Notes under the pieces: generated by a model | What the model was told of the DNA's origin: nothing | What the model saw: the letters and a program-made list of their open reading frames with translations, nothing else | Databases searched by the model: none | Assembly (NCBI GenBank): GCA_036384795.1 | Contig: DASVLP010000037.1 | Location: forward strand, 62,001 to 126,000 | Source of the DNA: Andeanibacterium sp036384795 | Lineage (GTDB): Bacteria > Pseudomonadota > Alphaproteobacteria > Sphingomonadales > Sphingomonadaceae | Reading direction: 5' to 3' | DNA: 64,000 bases | In this document: one piece after another, positions 8,099 through 17,531 of the stretch | How the letters are laid out: every line of letters starts with the position of its first letter | Position numbering within the stretch: position 1 is the first letter of the stretch | Made by a program: the position numbers and the translations under genes

Positions 8099-8427
8099 TC
8101 GCACAGGTAATGCTCTCGGCGGGCCTTTCCGCATGCCTTTTTTACGTCTTCAGCCTCGGCCGTTCGTTGCCAATCGTGCGCTGGGGCCTCTTTGCAGTCG
8201 TGCTTGTGGGTTACATCTTTATCTGGATGCCTTCGCTTACCACGCAAATTGCAGAGCTCGTAGGGATTGGGCGAGGAGCGGACCTGATCCTTTATATATG
8301 GATCATATTGAACCTGTTTTTGATCTTGCGGCTTCACATAAAGCTGCGCGAACAATCGGAAGCGCTGACGAAGCTGGCCCGACAGCTGGCCCTGTCACAC
8401 GAGAGCTATTCGTCGGATGAGCCCTGA
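8095..8427 (+). CDS. DUF2304 family membrane protein
   Basis: A 110-residue protein with three hydrophobic helices and a basic C-terminal amphipathic stretch (LRLHIKLREQSEALTKLARQLA), the usual DUF2304 architecture. In many bacteria DUF2304 genes lie directly after a DPM1-like GT2 gene, as here (ATGA overlap at 8095-8098), and are thought to be its membrane partner; biochemical function is unknown to me. It is the last gene of the low-GC operon and runs toward the convergent PAP2-type gene. Confidence 0.75.
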   Translation: MIAQVMLSAGLSACLFYVFSLGRSLPIVRWGLFAVVLVGYIFIWMPSLTTQIAELVGIGRGADLILYIWIILNLFLILRLHIKLREQSEALTKLARQLALSHESYSSDEP

Positions 8428-8502
8428 ATTCGTTGGCGCGTTGCTCGTGCCGATGAATTCTTCCACGGCATCGCGTGAGTCGGATTGCTCAAGTGTCCTG
8501 AG

Positions 8503-9513
8503 CTAAGCGGCGGCGCGGCCGAACTTCCGCCGCAAGCGAACGAAGAATTTGGCGATCGCATCTGGCCTGCCAGGGTTCGATTCGAGATCGGCTTCTTCTT
8601 CAGTCCGCGGGTTCAGCTTCTCGGCCGCCCACACGCAGAACAGCGCGAGTGCGATGCCTGCCGGAAGGTCGACCAGGTAATGCCAGCGGGTCGCGATCGC
8701 GTCGATTGCGATATAGCCGAATAGCACCGAGTACAGCGGCACCAGCACGCGCGCGTGGCGCCAGGCCATCCGCAGGAACAGGAAGGAACCGCCCGCATGC
8801 AGCGACGGCATCGCGGCGACGCCTGCGACCAGGAAAGTGCCGCCTTGCGCGGCGATCCACTGGGCTCCTCCGGCCATGTTCGCGTGATACGCGGCAAGCA
8901 TCGCCTGTTGGTTCCCGGTGGTCAGCGGTTCGACGCCCTGCTCGAACGTGAACGGCCCCAGCGCAGGCATCACGAGGTACGCGAGTGCGCCCAAACCTTG
9001 GAACAACAGCGCCGCGAGGAACAGTGTGCGGAAGTCGTGCGTGCTGCGAACCGCGTGGAAGCAGAAGCTCACATAAAACATCGTGATGAACGCGGTGAGA
9101 TAAAGGTTGCTCTCGAGCGGTATCACCGGCGCGATTGCGCGCCGGATCGCGAAGCAAGTGGCGACGATGGGGTGCAGCGCGGTATCAATTCGCCAGTAAG
9201 TGCTATCCCAAAGGGTGGGGTTGATGTGCGGAGCCCACAACTTGAGATTGAAATGGCAGACCAACACCACCGCGTAGCAGGGGAGCGCGACAAGAAAGGT
9301 CTTGGCCAGGTTCCTGCGTTGCCCCACGAACGCTACGAGGCCCCACACCGCGAGCCCGGCGAGGGGATAAAGATAGTGAATCCCGACGAAGGAGGCCTGG
9401 TCCCCTTGAGGCAAGTGCACCGGGAAGCCCAGGATCATCGACAGCATCATGACCAGGCCGAGCAAGGCCGCGGTGAACCACACTTCCGGCAGGTACCACT
9501 TCTTGCTCGTCAT
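8503..9513 (-). CDS. PAP2-superfamily phosphotransferase, Aur1/Ipt1-like
   Basis: A 336-residue integral membrane protein with about six to eight helices. The PAP2 signature is split as AAMPSLHAGGS (SxxxH-type loop with catalytic His) and TRWHYLVDLPAG (second catalytic His, then Asp). The arrangement and length fit the Aur1/Ipt1 branch, which transfers phosphoinositol-like head groups onto ceramide in fungi and some sphingolipid-making alphaproteobacteria; undecaprenyl- or phosphatidate-phosphatase activity is the alternative. The start at 9513 was chosen because the upstream in-frame part lacks hydrophobic or conserved sequence. It converges on the low-GC glycosyltransferase operon, which may point to shared envelope-lipid modification. 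Confidence 0.75.
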   Translation of the reverse strand: MTSKKWYLPEVWFTAALLGLVMMLSMILGFPVHLPQGDQASFVGIHYLYPLAGLAVWGLVAFVGQRRNLAKTFLVALPCYAVVLVCHFNLKLWAPHINPTLWDSTYWRIDTALHPIVATCFAIRRAIAPVIPLESNLYLTAFITMFYVSFCFHAVRSTHDFRTLFLAALLFQGLGALAYLVMPALGPFTFEQGVEPLTTGNQQAMLAAYHANMAGGAQWIAAQGGTFLVAGVAAMPSLHAGGSFLFLRMAWRHARVLVPLYSVLFGYIAIDAIATRWHYLVDLPAGIALALFCVWAAEKLNPRTEEEADLESNPGRPDAIAKFFVRLRRKFGRAAA

Positions 9514-9680
9514 TGCCCGTCCGCCCCTTTTGTATCCCCGGGGCGATGCCACCGGATGGTTAATTAGCCGTAAAGCGCGGCCTGCAAACGTCTGATCGGC
9601 GCGGAAAAGCCGCACGAGAGTGGCGCTCGCCGGCGCTTCCGGCTAGCGGGTCGGAACGCGAACAACGGGGCGCCCGACAG

Positions 9681-10583
9681 ATGTCTTCACACAACGAACG
9701 CGCCGGCCTGCTGTGGGTGCTGGCCGGGTTCAGCACGCTTGCGGTGGGCGATGCGATCGTGAAGGGCATGCCGGGCGCCTGGCCGGCGACGGCGATGGCC
9801 GCCACGCGCTATGTGTTCGCCGCGATCGGGCTTACTGCGATCCTGGTCTCGCGCGAGGGCTGGGGGGCGCTGCGGATGCCGCGGCCGGGGATCCAGTGGC
9901 TCCGCGGGCTCGGGGTCAGCCTGGGCTCGGTCGGGATGTTCGCGGCGGTGTGGCTGATGCCGCTGGCCGACGCGATCACGATCTCGTTCACCCAGCCGAT
10001 GATCACCGCGCTGCTGGCCGCGCTGGTATTGCGCGAGCCGGCCAAGCCCGCGGCGATCGTCGCGACGGTGATTTCGTTTATCGGAGTGATCATCGTTTTG
10101 CGGCCCAACTTCGCCGCGGTCGGCTGGGGCGCGTTCCTGCCGCTGCTCACCGCGCTCGGGATGTCGGTGCTGATGATCGCCAACCGCACGGTGGCCGGGC
10201 TGGCGAGCGTGTTGGCGATGCAGGCCTACATCGCGATCACGGCTTCGGGGTTCCTCCTCGTCGTGACTGTCGTCGGCCATTTCAGCGGCTTGCCGCAGCT
10301 TCATCTGCACTGGCCGCACTGGAGCGTGATCGCGCGGATGGCGTTCATCTCGGTGAGCGCGAGCTTCGCGCAGTGGTTCATCTACATGGGCACGATGAAG
10401 GCCGGCCCGGGCAACGTCGCGCCGATGAGCTACGGACAGTTGCTGACCGCCGTCGTGCTGGGCTGGGTGTTCTTCCACGAGGCGCCCGATCTCATTGCCA
10501 TACTCGGCGCCGCGATCATCGTCGGTTCGGGGCTGTTCCTGTGGCGCGCGGGGCGCATGCCCGAGCCGCTCGAGCACGAGTGA
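9681..10583 (+). CDS. DMT superfamily transporter (EamA domains)
   Basis: A 300-residue protein with ten predicted membrane helices in two EamA repeats. Repeat one ends in ITISFTQPMITALLAALVL and repeat two contains ASFAQWFIYMGTMKAGPGN and MSYGQLLTAVVLGWVFF. These are typical of drug/metabolite exporters in the inner membrane; substrate unknown. Its stop overlaps the next gene (HNH) through GTGA at 10580-10583. Confidence 0.85.
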   Translation: MSSHNERAGLLWVLAGFSTLAVGDAIVKGMPGAWPATAMAATRYVFAAIGLTAILVSREGWGALRMPRPGIQWLRGLGVSLGSVGMFAAVWLMPLADAITISFTQPMITALLAALVLREPAKPAAIVATVISFIGVIIVLRPNFAAVGWGAFLPLLTALGMSVLMIANRTVAGLASVLAMQAYIAITASGFLLVVTVVGHFSGLPQLHLHWPHWSVIARMAFISVSASFAQWFIYMGTMKAGPGNVAPMSYGQLLTAVVLGWVFFHEAPDLIAILGAAIIVGSGLFLWRAGRMPEPLEHE

Positions 10584-10858
10584 GCGAGGCCGGCGAAACC
10601 TGCTGGCTGTGCGGACGGCCGCTGGGCCGGCGAGTGCAGCGCCACCACCCGATTCCGAAGGCCAAGCGCGGGCGCGAGACGGTGCCGGTTCATCCGATCT
10701 GCCACCGCGCGATCCACGCGAGCTTCACCAATGCCGAGCTGGCGCGGAGCGGCGGCGAGCGCGACGCGCTGCTGCGCAATCCGGCGATGGCGAGGTTCAT
10801 CGCCTGGGTGGCCGACAAGCCGGCGGATTTTCACGCGCCGACGCGCGGCAGGCGTTAG
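10580..10858 (+). CDS. HNH endonuclease-domain protein
   Basis: A 92-residue protein starting with GTG inside the stop of the transporter gene. It shows a zinc-type pair CWLCG, the HNH-like core RHHPIPKAKRG and a second metal site HPICHRAIH. The small size suggests little beyond the nuclease fold. Similar standalone HNH proteins are common in alphaproteobacteria without a known biological role; there is no toxin, phage or restriction context here. Its stop overlaps the convergent stop of the exonuclease III gene by 2 nt. Confidence 0.75.
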   Translation: MSEAGETCWLCGRPLGRRVQRHHPIPKAKRGRETVPVHPICHRAIHASFTNAELARSGGERDALLRNPAMARFIAWVADKPADFHAPTRGRR

Positions 10859-11658
10859 CCGGTGGGGCGCTTCCTGCGCATCGGCTTGTCCGCCAGCTCG
10901 ATCCACACCGGCGCGTGGTCGCTGGTCTTTTGCCAGCTTCTTGCTTCGCGGTCGACCTGGGCGTCGGTCAGGCGCCTGGCGAGGTCGGAGGTGAGGAGGA
11001 AGTGGTCGATCCTGAGCCCGGCGTTGCGGGCGAACGCGTTCCGCCAATAGTCGAAGAAGGTATAGATCGTCTCGTCGCCGTGGACCGCGCGCAGCGCGTC
11101 GGTCCAGCCCTGGCCGACCAGCCGGAACCACGCCTCGCGCGCTTCGGGCGCGAACAATGCATCGTCGAGCCAGCGCTCGGGCTTGTAGACGTCGCGCTCG
11201 GTCGGCATCACGTTGAAGTCGCCCATCAGGACGACCGGCGCGCCGCTGTCGATCAGCTCTTGCGCGCGGGCGATCAGCCGCTCGAACCAGCGCAGCTTGT
11301 AATCGAACTTGGGGCCGGGGCGCGGGTTGCCGTTGGGCAGGTATAGCCCGCCGACGATGATCCCGTTGATCGCCGCCTCGAGGTAACGGCTGTGCGTATC
11401 GTCCGGATCGCCCGGCAGGCCGCGGCGGGTCTCGTGGATCTCGCCGACCCGGCTCAGCAACGCGACGCCGTTCCAGCGCATCTGCCCGTGCCATACGACG
11501 TCATAGCCGAGATCGCGGATCGCCTTTTCGGGAAACTTGTCGTCCGGCGCCTTCAGCTCTTGCAGCGCGACGATGTCCGGCTGGCGCAGCTCGAGCCAGC
11601 GCAACAGCACCGGCAGCCGGCCGTTGACCCCGTTGACGTTGTAGGTGGCGATCCGCAC
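10855..11658 (-). CDS. xthA: exodeoxyribonuclease III
   Basis: A 267-residue member of the exonuclease III/AP endonuclease family of DNA base-excision repair. Motifs are the N-terminal MRIATYNVNG with its Asn, the metal-binding Glu in DIVALQELKA, the active-site GDFNVMPTERDV, and the C-terminal TSDHAPVWIEL with the catalytic Asp-His. Length is normal. It stands alone, with a palindrome-rich gap of 176 nt between its start and the end of atpC. Confidence 0.95.
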   Translation of the reverse strand: MRIATYNVNGVNGRLPVLLRWLELRQPDIVALQELKAPDDKFPEKAIRDLGYDVVWHGQMRWNGVALLSRVGEIHETRRGLPGDPDDTHSRYLEAAINGIIVGGLYLPNGNPRPGPKFDYKLRWFERLIARAQELIDSGAPVVLMGDFNVMPTERDVYKPERWLDDALFAPEAREAWFRLVGQGWTDALRAVHGDETIYTFFDYWRNAFARNAGLRIDHFLLTSDLARRLTDAQVDREARSWQKTSDHAPVWIELADKPMRRKRPTG

Positions 11659-11704
11659 CCCTGGCTAACCGTCAGCGGCGGGGGGAAGTTCCTGGTGCAA
11701 ACCT

Positions 11705-11829
11705 CTCCCGTTGACGGGAGTTGGTTGAAGGCGGGCTCGCTTCGAACGAAGGCAGGCAACCCTCATCCAAGCTGCGCTAGCTCCTGACGGAGCAAGCTTC
11801 GCTATCCTTCTCCCGTCAACGGGAGAAGG
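11705..11829. repeat. palindromic repeat unit with two hairpins
   Basis: Two inverted-repeat hairpins frame this stretch: 11705-11720 (stem CTCCCG, loop TTGA) and 11806-11829 (perfect 10-bp stem CCTTCTCCCG, loop TCAA). The outer arms are complementary, so the whole unit can also fold as one structure. It lies just after the stop of atpC and could act as a transcription end, but no T-run follows on the atp strand. It most resembles dispersed REP-like intergenic repeats. Confidence 0.65.
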
Positions 11830-11834
11830 TTGCG

Positions 11835-12092
11835 TTACCCTTCCACGTGCTCCGCCAGCACCGTGAGCCCATCTGCGTTCACTTCGGCAAAGCCGCCGCT
11901 GACGCGGATTTCCTCGGGCTGCGCGCCTTCGCTGGCGTAGACCCGCAGCACGTCGTCGCGAATGGTCGACATCACCGGCGCGTGGCCCTGCAGCACGCCG
12001 AAGTCCCCCTCGGTGCCGGGGACCGTCACCATGTGGACTTCCTCGGAGCGGACCAGCCGCTCGGGGGTGACGAGTTCGAACTTCAGCGGCAT
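11835..12092 (-). CDS. atpC: F1-ATP synthase subunit epsilon
   Basis: An 85-residue protein matching the N-terminal beta-sandwich of epsilon (KFELVTPERLVRSEEV, VTVPGTEGDFGVLQGHAPV, GGFAEVNADGLTVLAEHV). The C-terminal helical hairpin that makes E. coli epsilon about 139 residues is missing; short epsilons are usual in alphaproteobacteria. It inhibits and couples the rotor as part of the F1 central stalk. The start at 12092 is preceded by GAGGAAG. It is the last gene of the F1 operon, separated from atpD by a 161-nt gap full of inverted repeats. Confidence 0.95.
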   Translation of the reverse strand: MPLKFELVTPERLVRSEEVHMVTVPGTEGDFGVLQGHAPVMSTIRDDVLRVYASEGAQPEEIRVSGGFAEVNADGLTVLAEHVEG

Positions 12093-12108
12093 TTTCTCTT
12101 CCTCAAAG

Positions 12109-12250
12109 CCCTCTCCTCTTCAGGGGAGAGGGTTGGGAGAGGGGGCTGTGCGGGCTTCGGCCCCTCTCCACTCCGACTAGGCGCTGCGCGCCAAGTCTCC
12201 GTATCTCTCCCCTGGAAGCGCAGCTGGCGCAGCCAACGGGAGAGAGCAAC
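12109..12250. repeat. inverted-repeat cluster in the atpD-atpC gap
   Basis: A clear hairpin at 12109-12132 (stem CCCTCTCC / GGAGAGGG) is followed by further CCTCTCC and GGGAGAG arms up to the end of atpD. It occupies almost the whole intercistronic gap and ends about 16 nt before the atpC start region. In mRNA it could stabilise upstream message or reduce read-through into atpC; this is inference. Confidence 0.55.
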
Positions 12251-12253
12251 AGG

Positions 12254-13735
12254 TTACGCCTCTTCGGCCAGCTTCTTGGCCTTCTCGACCGCTTCCTCGA
12301 TCCCGCCGACCATGTAGAACGCGGCTTCGGGAAGGTGATCGTACTCGCCGTCGACCACCGCCTTGAAGCTCGCCACGGTATCTTCGACCTGGACGAACTT
12401 GCCGGGGATGTTGGTGAACACCTCGGCGACGTGGAACGGCTGGCTGAGGAAGCGCTGGATCTTGCGCGCGCGGGCGACGGTGAGCTTATCCTCTTCGGAA
12501 AGCTCGTCCATGCCCAGGATCGCGATGATGTCCTGCAGGCTCTTGTACTTCTGCAGTGTCTCCTGGACGCGGCGGGCGACGCGGTAGTGCTCCTCGCCCA
12601 CGACCGCGGGGGTCAGCACGCGGCTGGTCGAATCGAGCGGGTCCACCGCGGGGTAGATGCCGAGTTCCGAGATCGCGCGGCTCAGCGTCGTGGTCGCGTC
12701 GAGGTGCGCGAACGAGGTTGCCGGCGCGGGGTCGGTCAAGTCGTCCGCCGGCACGTAGATCGCCTGCACCGAGGTGATCGAGCCCTTGGTGGTCGAGGTG
12801 ATCCGCTCCTGCAGCTGGCCCATGTCGGTCGCCAGGGTCGGCTGGTAGCCCACCGCCGACGGGATGCGGCCGAGCAGCGCCGACACTTCCGAGCCCGCCT
12901 GGGTGAAGCGGAAGATGTTGTCGATGAAGAACAGGACGTCCTGGCCTTCCTGGTCGCGGAAGTACTCGGCCATCGTCAGGCCCGACAGCGCGACGCGGGC
13001 GCGGGCGCCCGGCGGCTCGTTCATCTGGCCGAACACCAGCGCCACCTTGGAGCCGTCCGAGGTCGCGTTGCCCTCGGCGTCCTTGGCGATGACGCCCGCG
13101 TCGAGGAATTCGTGATAGAGATCGTTGCCCTCGCGGGTGCGCTCGCCCACCCCGGCGAACACCGACACGCCGCCGTGGCCTTTGGCGATGTTGTTGATCA
13201 GCTCCTGGATCAGCACCGTCTTGCCGACGCCGGCGCCGCCGAACAGGCCGATCTTGCCGCCGCGCGCGTAAGGCGCCAGCAGGTCGATCACCTTGATGCC
13301 GGTGACCAGGATCGCCGCTTCGGTCGACTGGTCGGCGAAGGTCGGCGCCTCGGCGTGGATCGGCGCGGTCTGCTCGGCGTTCACCGGGCCGCGCTCGTCG
13401 ATCGGCTCGCCGATCACGTTGACGATCCGGCCGAGCGTCTTCGGGCCGACCGGCACGCTGATCTGCGCGCCGGTGTTCTTCACCGGCTGGCCGCGGGTCA
13501 GGCCGTCGGTCGAATCCATCGCGATCGTGCGCACGGTGTTCTCGCCCAAGTGCTGCGCGACCTCGAGCACCAGCCGCTGGCCGTTGTTCTCGGTCTCCAG
13601 CGCGGTGAGGATCGGCGGCAGCTCGCCTTCGAAGGCGACGTCGACGACGGCGCCGATCACCTGGGCGATCGTGCCCTCGGCGGTGACGTTGGGGGTCACG
13701 GTAGGCTTGTTCCTGGTCTTGGCGGCGGTGGCCAT
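12254..13735 (-). CDS. atpD: F1-ATP synthase subunit beta
   Basis: A 493-residue catalytic subunit of F1. Walker A is GGAGVGKTVLIQ, the catalytic Glu lies in AGVGERTREGND, and ALSGLTMAEYFRDQEGQD and FTQAGSEVSALLGRIPSAVGYQPTL are diagnostic (quoted in parts). The start at 13735 follows GAGGAAAC and gives MATAAKTRNK, a short alphaproteobacterial-type extension before the conserved GTIAQVIGAVVDV. Upstream in-frame sequence belongs to the antisense of the lipoprotein gene and is not part of AtpD. Confidence 0.98.
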   Translation of the reverse strand: MATAAKTRNKPTVTPNVTAEGTIAQVIGAVVDVAFEGELPPILTALETENNGQRLVLEVAQHLGENTVRTIAMDSTDGLTRGQPVKNTGAQISVPVGPKTLGRIVNVIGEPIDERGPVNAEQTAPIHAEAPTFADQSTEAAILVTGIKVIDLLAPYARGGKIGLFGGAGVGKTVLIQELINNIAKGHGGVSVFAGVGERTREGNDLYHEFLDAGVIAKDAEGNATSDGSKVALVFGQMNEPPGARARVALSGLTMAEYFRDQEGQDVLFFIDNIFRFTQAGSEVSALLGRIPSAVGYQPTLATDMGQLQERITSTTKGSITSVQAIYVPADDLTDPAPATSFAHLDATTTLSRAISELGIYPAVDPLDSTSRVLTPAVVGEEHYRVARRVQETLQKYKSLQDIIAILGMDELSEEDKLTVARARKIQRFLSQPFHVAEVFTNIPGKFVQVEDTVASFKAVVDGEYDHLPEAAFYMVGGIEEAVEKAKKLAEEA

Positions 13736-13754
13736 GTTCGTTTCCTCGGTTGAA

Positions 13755-14099
13755 TTACGATGCGGCGCCGGTGGCGCAGGCCTTGTCGGCGTCGGCGAGA
13801 GCCCATTGGCCGTCGCTGGGCTCGACGGTGGCGGAATAGCGGGTGTAGCCGTCGAAGCCGAACTTGCAGACGAACCCTTCCTTGCCGAAGCCCTCGGACT
13901 GGCAGACCACGGCGTTGACCGGCTTGGCCGTCGGGCAGGCTTTCTTGTACAATTCAGCAAAGCTCGCCTTGTCGGGCGGCGGCAGCGCCGGGGTGGTGTC
14001 CGTCGGAGTCGGCGTGGCGGTCGGCGTCGGGGCAGGGGTGGCTTGCTGCCCGCACGCGGAAAGAGCGATCAGGACAGCGCAGACCAAGATATTCTTCAC
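13755..14099 (-). CDS. small lipoprotein inserted between atpG and atpD
   Basis: A 114-residue protein with a signal peptide and lipobox (MKNILVCAVLIALSACG), then a Thr/Pro-rich linker (residues 20-42), then a domain of about 70 residues with four Cys (KKACPTA, VVCQSEG, FVCKFGF, KACATG) that could form two disulfides. It lies on the atp strand with 64 nt to atpG upstream and 19 nt to atpD downstream, so it is almost certainly cotranscribed with F1 genes. No family was recognised, and no known ATP synthase subunit looks like this. Predicted location is the periplasm, opposite to F1. Confidence 0.75.
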   Translation of the reverse strand: MKNILVCAVLIALSACGQQATPAPTPTATPTPTDTTPALPPPDKASFAELYKKACPTAKPVNAVVCQSEGFGKEGFVCKFGFDGYTRYSATVEPSDGQWALADADKACATGAAS

Positions 14100-14163
14100 G
14101 GGTATCGACTCCGAATTCTACTGTTTGTCTCGAGCGCTCCAGCGCCTGCGTTTCTTGCTTTGG

Positions 14164-15036
14164 CTACAGCGCTTCCGCCCCAGCGATGATTTCGATCAGC
14201 TCGGTGGTGATCGCGGCCTGGCGGCTGCGGTTGTACTGGATGGTCAGGCGGTTGATCAGGTCGCCCGCGTTGCGCGTCGCGTTGTCCATCGCGGTCATCG
14301 ACGCGCCCTGTTCGCTCGCGGCGATCTCGAGCAAGGCGCCGAAGATCTGCGTCTGGAGATAGCGCGGCAGCAATGCGGCGAGGATTTCCTCCTCGTCGGG
14401 CTCGTACTCCACCGCGGCACCGCTCGCATCGGCCTGGGGCGGCGCGGGGACGGGGATGATCTGCTGCTCGGTCGGTTCCTGCGCGAGGGCCGACTTGAAT
14501 CTGGCGTAGAACAGGTGCGCAACGTCGAACTTGTTGTCGTCATACATCGCGACCAGCTCGGCCGCGATCTGGCCGGCTTCTTCGTAGCCCGGGTTGCGCA
14601 CCTCGGAGGTGTCGAACTGGGCCTTGACCTCGCCCGGATAGGCGCGGCGGATCGGCGCGCGGCCTTTCTTGCCGACGAGGTAGAACTCGACGTTCTTGCC
14701 CTCGGCGACGAGCGCGCGCGCCTTCGCGAGCGCGGCCTTGACGATGTTCGAGTTGAGCCCGCCGCACAGGCCCTTGTCGGTGTTGACCACCACCAGCAGA
14801 TGGCGCTGGTCCGCCCCCGAGCCGCGCAGCAGCTTGGGCGCGCTGTCGCCGCCCGCGACTTTGCCGGCAAGGTTCGCGACCACCGCGGCCATCCGCTCGG
14901 CGAACGGGCGCGCGGCCTCGGCAGCGGCCTGCGCGCGGCGCAGCTTGGCCGCCGCGACCATCTGCTTGGCCTTGGTGATCTTCTGGGTCGACTTGACCGA
15001 GTTGATCCGGCCCTTGAGTTCCTTGAGTGATGCCAC
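14164..15036 (-). CDS. atpG: F1-ATP synthase subunit gamma
   Basis: A 290-residue central-shaft subunit. The N-terminal helix MASLKELKGRINSVKSTQKI (GTG start) and C-terminal helix MTAMDNATRNAGDLINRLTI are both highly conserved coiled-coil parts, with the GLCGGLN motif in between. An acidic insertion near residue 205 (EYEPDEEE) is within the range seen in alphaproteobacteria. The upstream gap to atpA holds a palindromic element. Confidence 0.97.
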   Translation of the reverse strand: MASLKELKGRINSVKSTQKITKAKQMVAAAKLRRAQAAAEAARPFAERMAAVVANLAGKVAGGDSAPKLLRGSGADQRHLLVVVNTDKGLCGGLNSNIVKAALAKARALVAEGKNVEFYLVGKKGRAPIRRAYPGEVKAQFDTSEVRNPGYEEAGQIAAELVAMYDDNKFDVAHLFYARFKSALAQEPTEQQIIPVPAPPQADASGAAVEYEPDEEEILAALLPRYLQTQIFGALLEIAASEQGASMTAMDNATRNAGDLINRLTIQYNRSRQAAITTELIEIIAGAEAL

Positions 15037-15052
15037 TCTCGTTTCCCTTATT

Positions 15053-15134
15053 CGTCATCCCGGCGAAAACCGGGATCGCTGTCCTCCTGGTCGGGCCAGG
15101 TGGCGCGCGATCCCGGGTCAAGCCCGGGATGACG
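15053..15134. repeat. GTCATCCCGG-type palindromic element between atpA and atpG
   Basis: An 82-nt intergenic repeat bounded by CGTCATCCCGG and CCCGGGATGACG, with internal CCGGGATC/GATCCCGG arms, so that it folds into a long stem. It nearly fills the 103-nt gap between two cotranscribed genes. This kind of GTCATCC...GGATGAC palindrome recurs widely in alphaproteobacterial genomes; only this copy was seen in the window. Confidence 0.75.
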
Positions 15135-15139
15135 CGAAC

Positions 15140-16669
<1,530 letters not shown>

Positions 16670-16679
16670 GGATTTAGCC

Positions 16680-17234
16680 TTAGCCTTTCATCGCTTGCGC
16701 GAGGGAATTGAGACGGGTGCGGATCGAGCTGTCGATCCGCTTCGAGCCGACCGTGACCACCAGCCCGCCGAGCAGCGCGGGGTCGACCCGGGTGCGCAGC
16801 TTGATGGTGCGGCCTTCGCGCGCCCTGAGGCGCTGCTGCAGCTCTTCGATCTGCTTGTCGCTCAGCGGGTGGGCGCTGGCGACTTCGGCGGTGACCTCGC
16901 CGCGCTGGGCGGCGGCGATCGTGTGGAATGCCGCGATGATCGCCGGCAGCTCGCCCAACCGGCGGTTCTGCGCGAGCACGCCGAGAAAGTTGGCCGTCAG
17001 CTTGTCGAGCCCGAGCAACTGGCCGAGCGCTTCCATCGTCGCAGAAAGCTGCTTGCGGCTGACTTCGGGATTGCGGATCAGCGCCGCCAGATCCTTCGAT
17101 TCGCCGAGCGCCGCCTCGAGCTTCTCGAGATCGGCCTCGACCGCGGTCACCTCGCCCGCTTCCGACGCGAGATCGAACAACGCGGAAGCGTAACGCCCGG
17201 AAAGGCTAGCCTGAATACCGGCGGAAATCTCCAC
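16680..17234 (-). CDS. atpH: F1-ATP synthase subunit delta
   Basis: A 184-residue peripheral-stalk (OSCP-like) subunit, first gene of the F1 operon. The N-terminal SGRYASALFDLASEAG and C-terminal VDPALLGGLVVTVGSKRID are both conserved. A GTG start at 17234 is preferred, with AGAGGA about 10 nt upstream and the normal N-terminus; the longer frame from 17285 adds unlike sequence. F0 genes are not adjacent, as is usual in alphaproteobacteria. Confidence 0.95.
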   Translation of the reverse strand: MEISAGIQASLSGRYASALFDLASEAGEVTAVEADLEKLEAALGESKDLAALIRNPEVSRKQLSATMEALGQLLGLDKLTANFLGVLAQNRRLGELPAIIAAFHTIAAAQRGEVTAEVASAHPLSDKQIEELQQRLRAREGRTIKLRTRVDPALLGGLVVTVGSKRIDSSIRTRLNSLAQAMKG

Positions 17235-17374
17235 GCGCGAAAGTCCTCTTGGGTCCGAAAAGACGGATAAGTGCGCCCAGCCCAAACGGGGGCCGCAAAG
17301 GCCCCGCGAGCTAGGTTGCGCGCGCCCCTATCATCGGGCTTGCTGCGATGCAACCCGAGTCCGGCGCATGGTTC

Positions 17375-17522
17375 GATCCTCCCTGTTCGGCATAGCCGAA
17401 TGGGGAGGTGGCAGACGCCGTCAGGCGGCTGACGGAGGGGGAACGGCGCGCCATTCCCCTCCACCACCCCCGGATCAAGTCCGGGGGCGGTCCCCTCCCA
17501 TCGCTACGCGACGGGGAGGATC
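17375..17522. repeat. GATCCTCCC-bounded palindromic repeat, copy 1
   Basis: A 148-nt intergenic unit bounded by GATCCTCCC and GGGGAGGATC. Internal blocks are GGGGAGGTGGCAG, GGCTGACGGAGGGG, CCCCTCCACC and a CCCCCGGATCAAGTCCGGGGG hairpin-like stretch (positions 17467-17488). The same block order recurs at 45950-46063 and, rearranged, at 53136-53272. It sits between the promoter side of the F1 operon and the 3' end of the protease gene; the rest of that 297-nt gap shows nothing else. Confidence 0.7.
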
Positions 17523-17531
17523 CTTGGCCGC

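Noticed and set aside
12335..13753. A 472-codon plus-strand frame opposite atpD.
   Set aside because: His/Arg/Asp-rich antisense shadow of the beta subunit.
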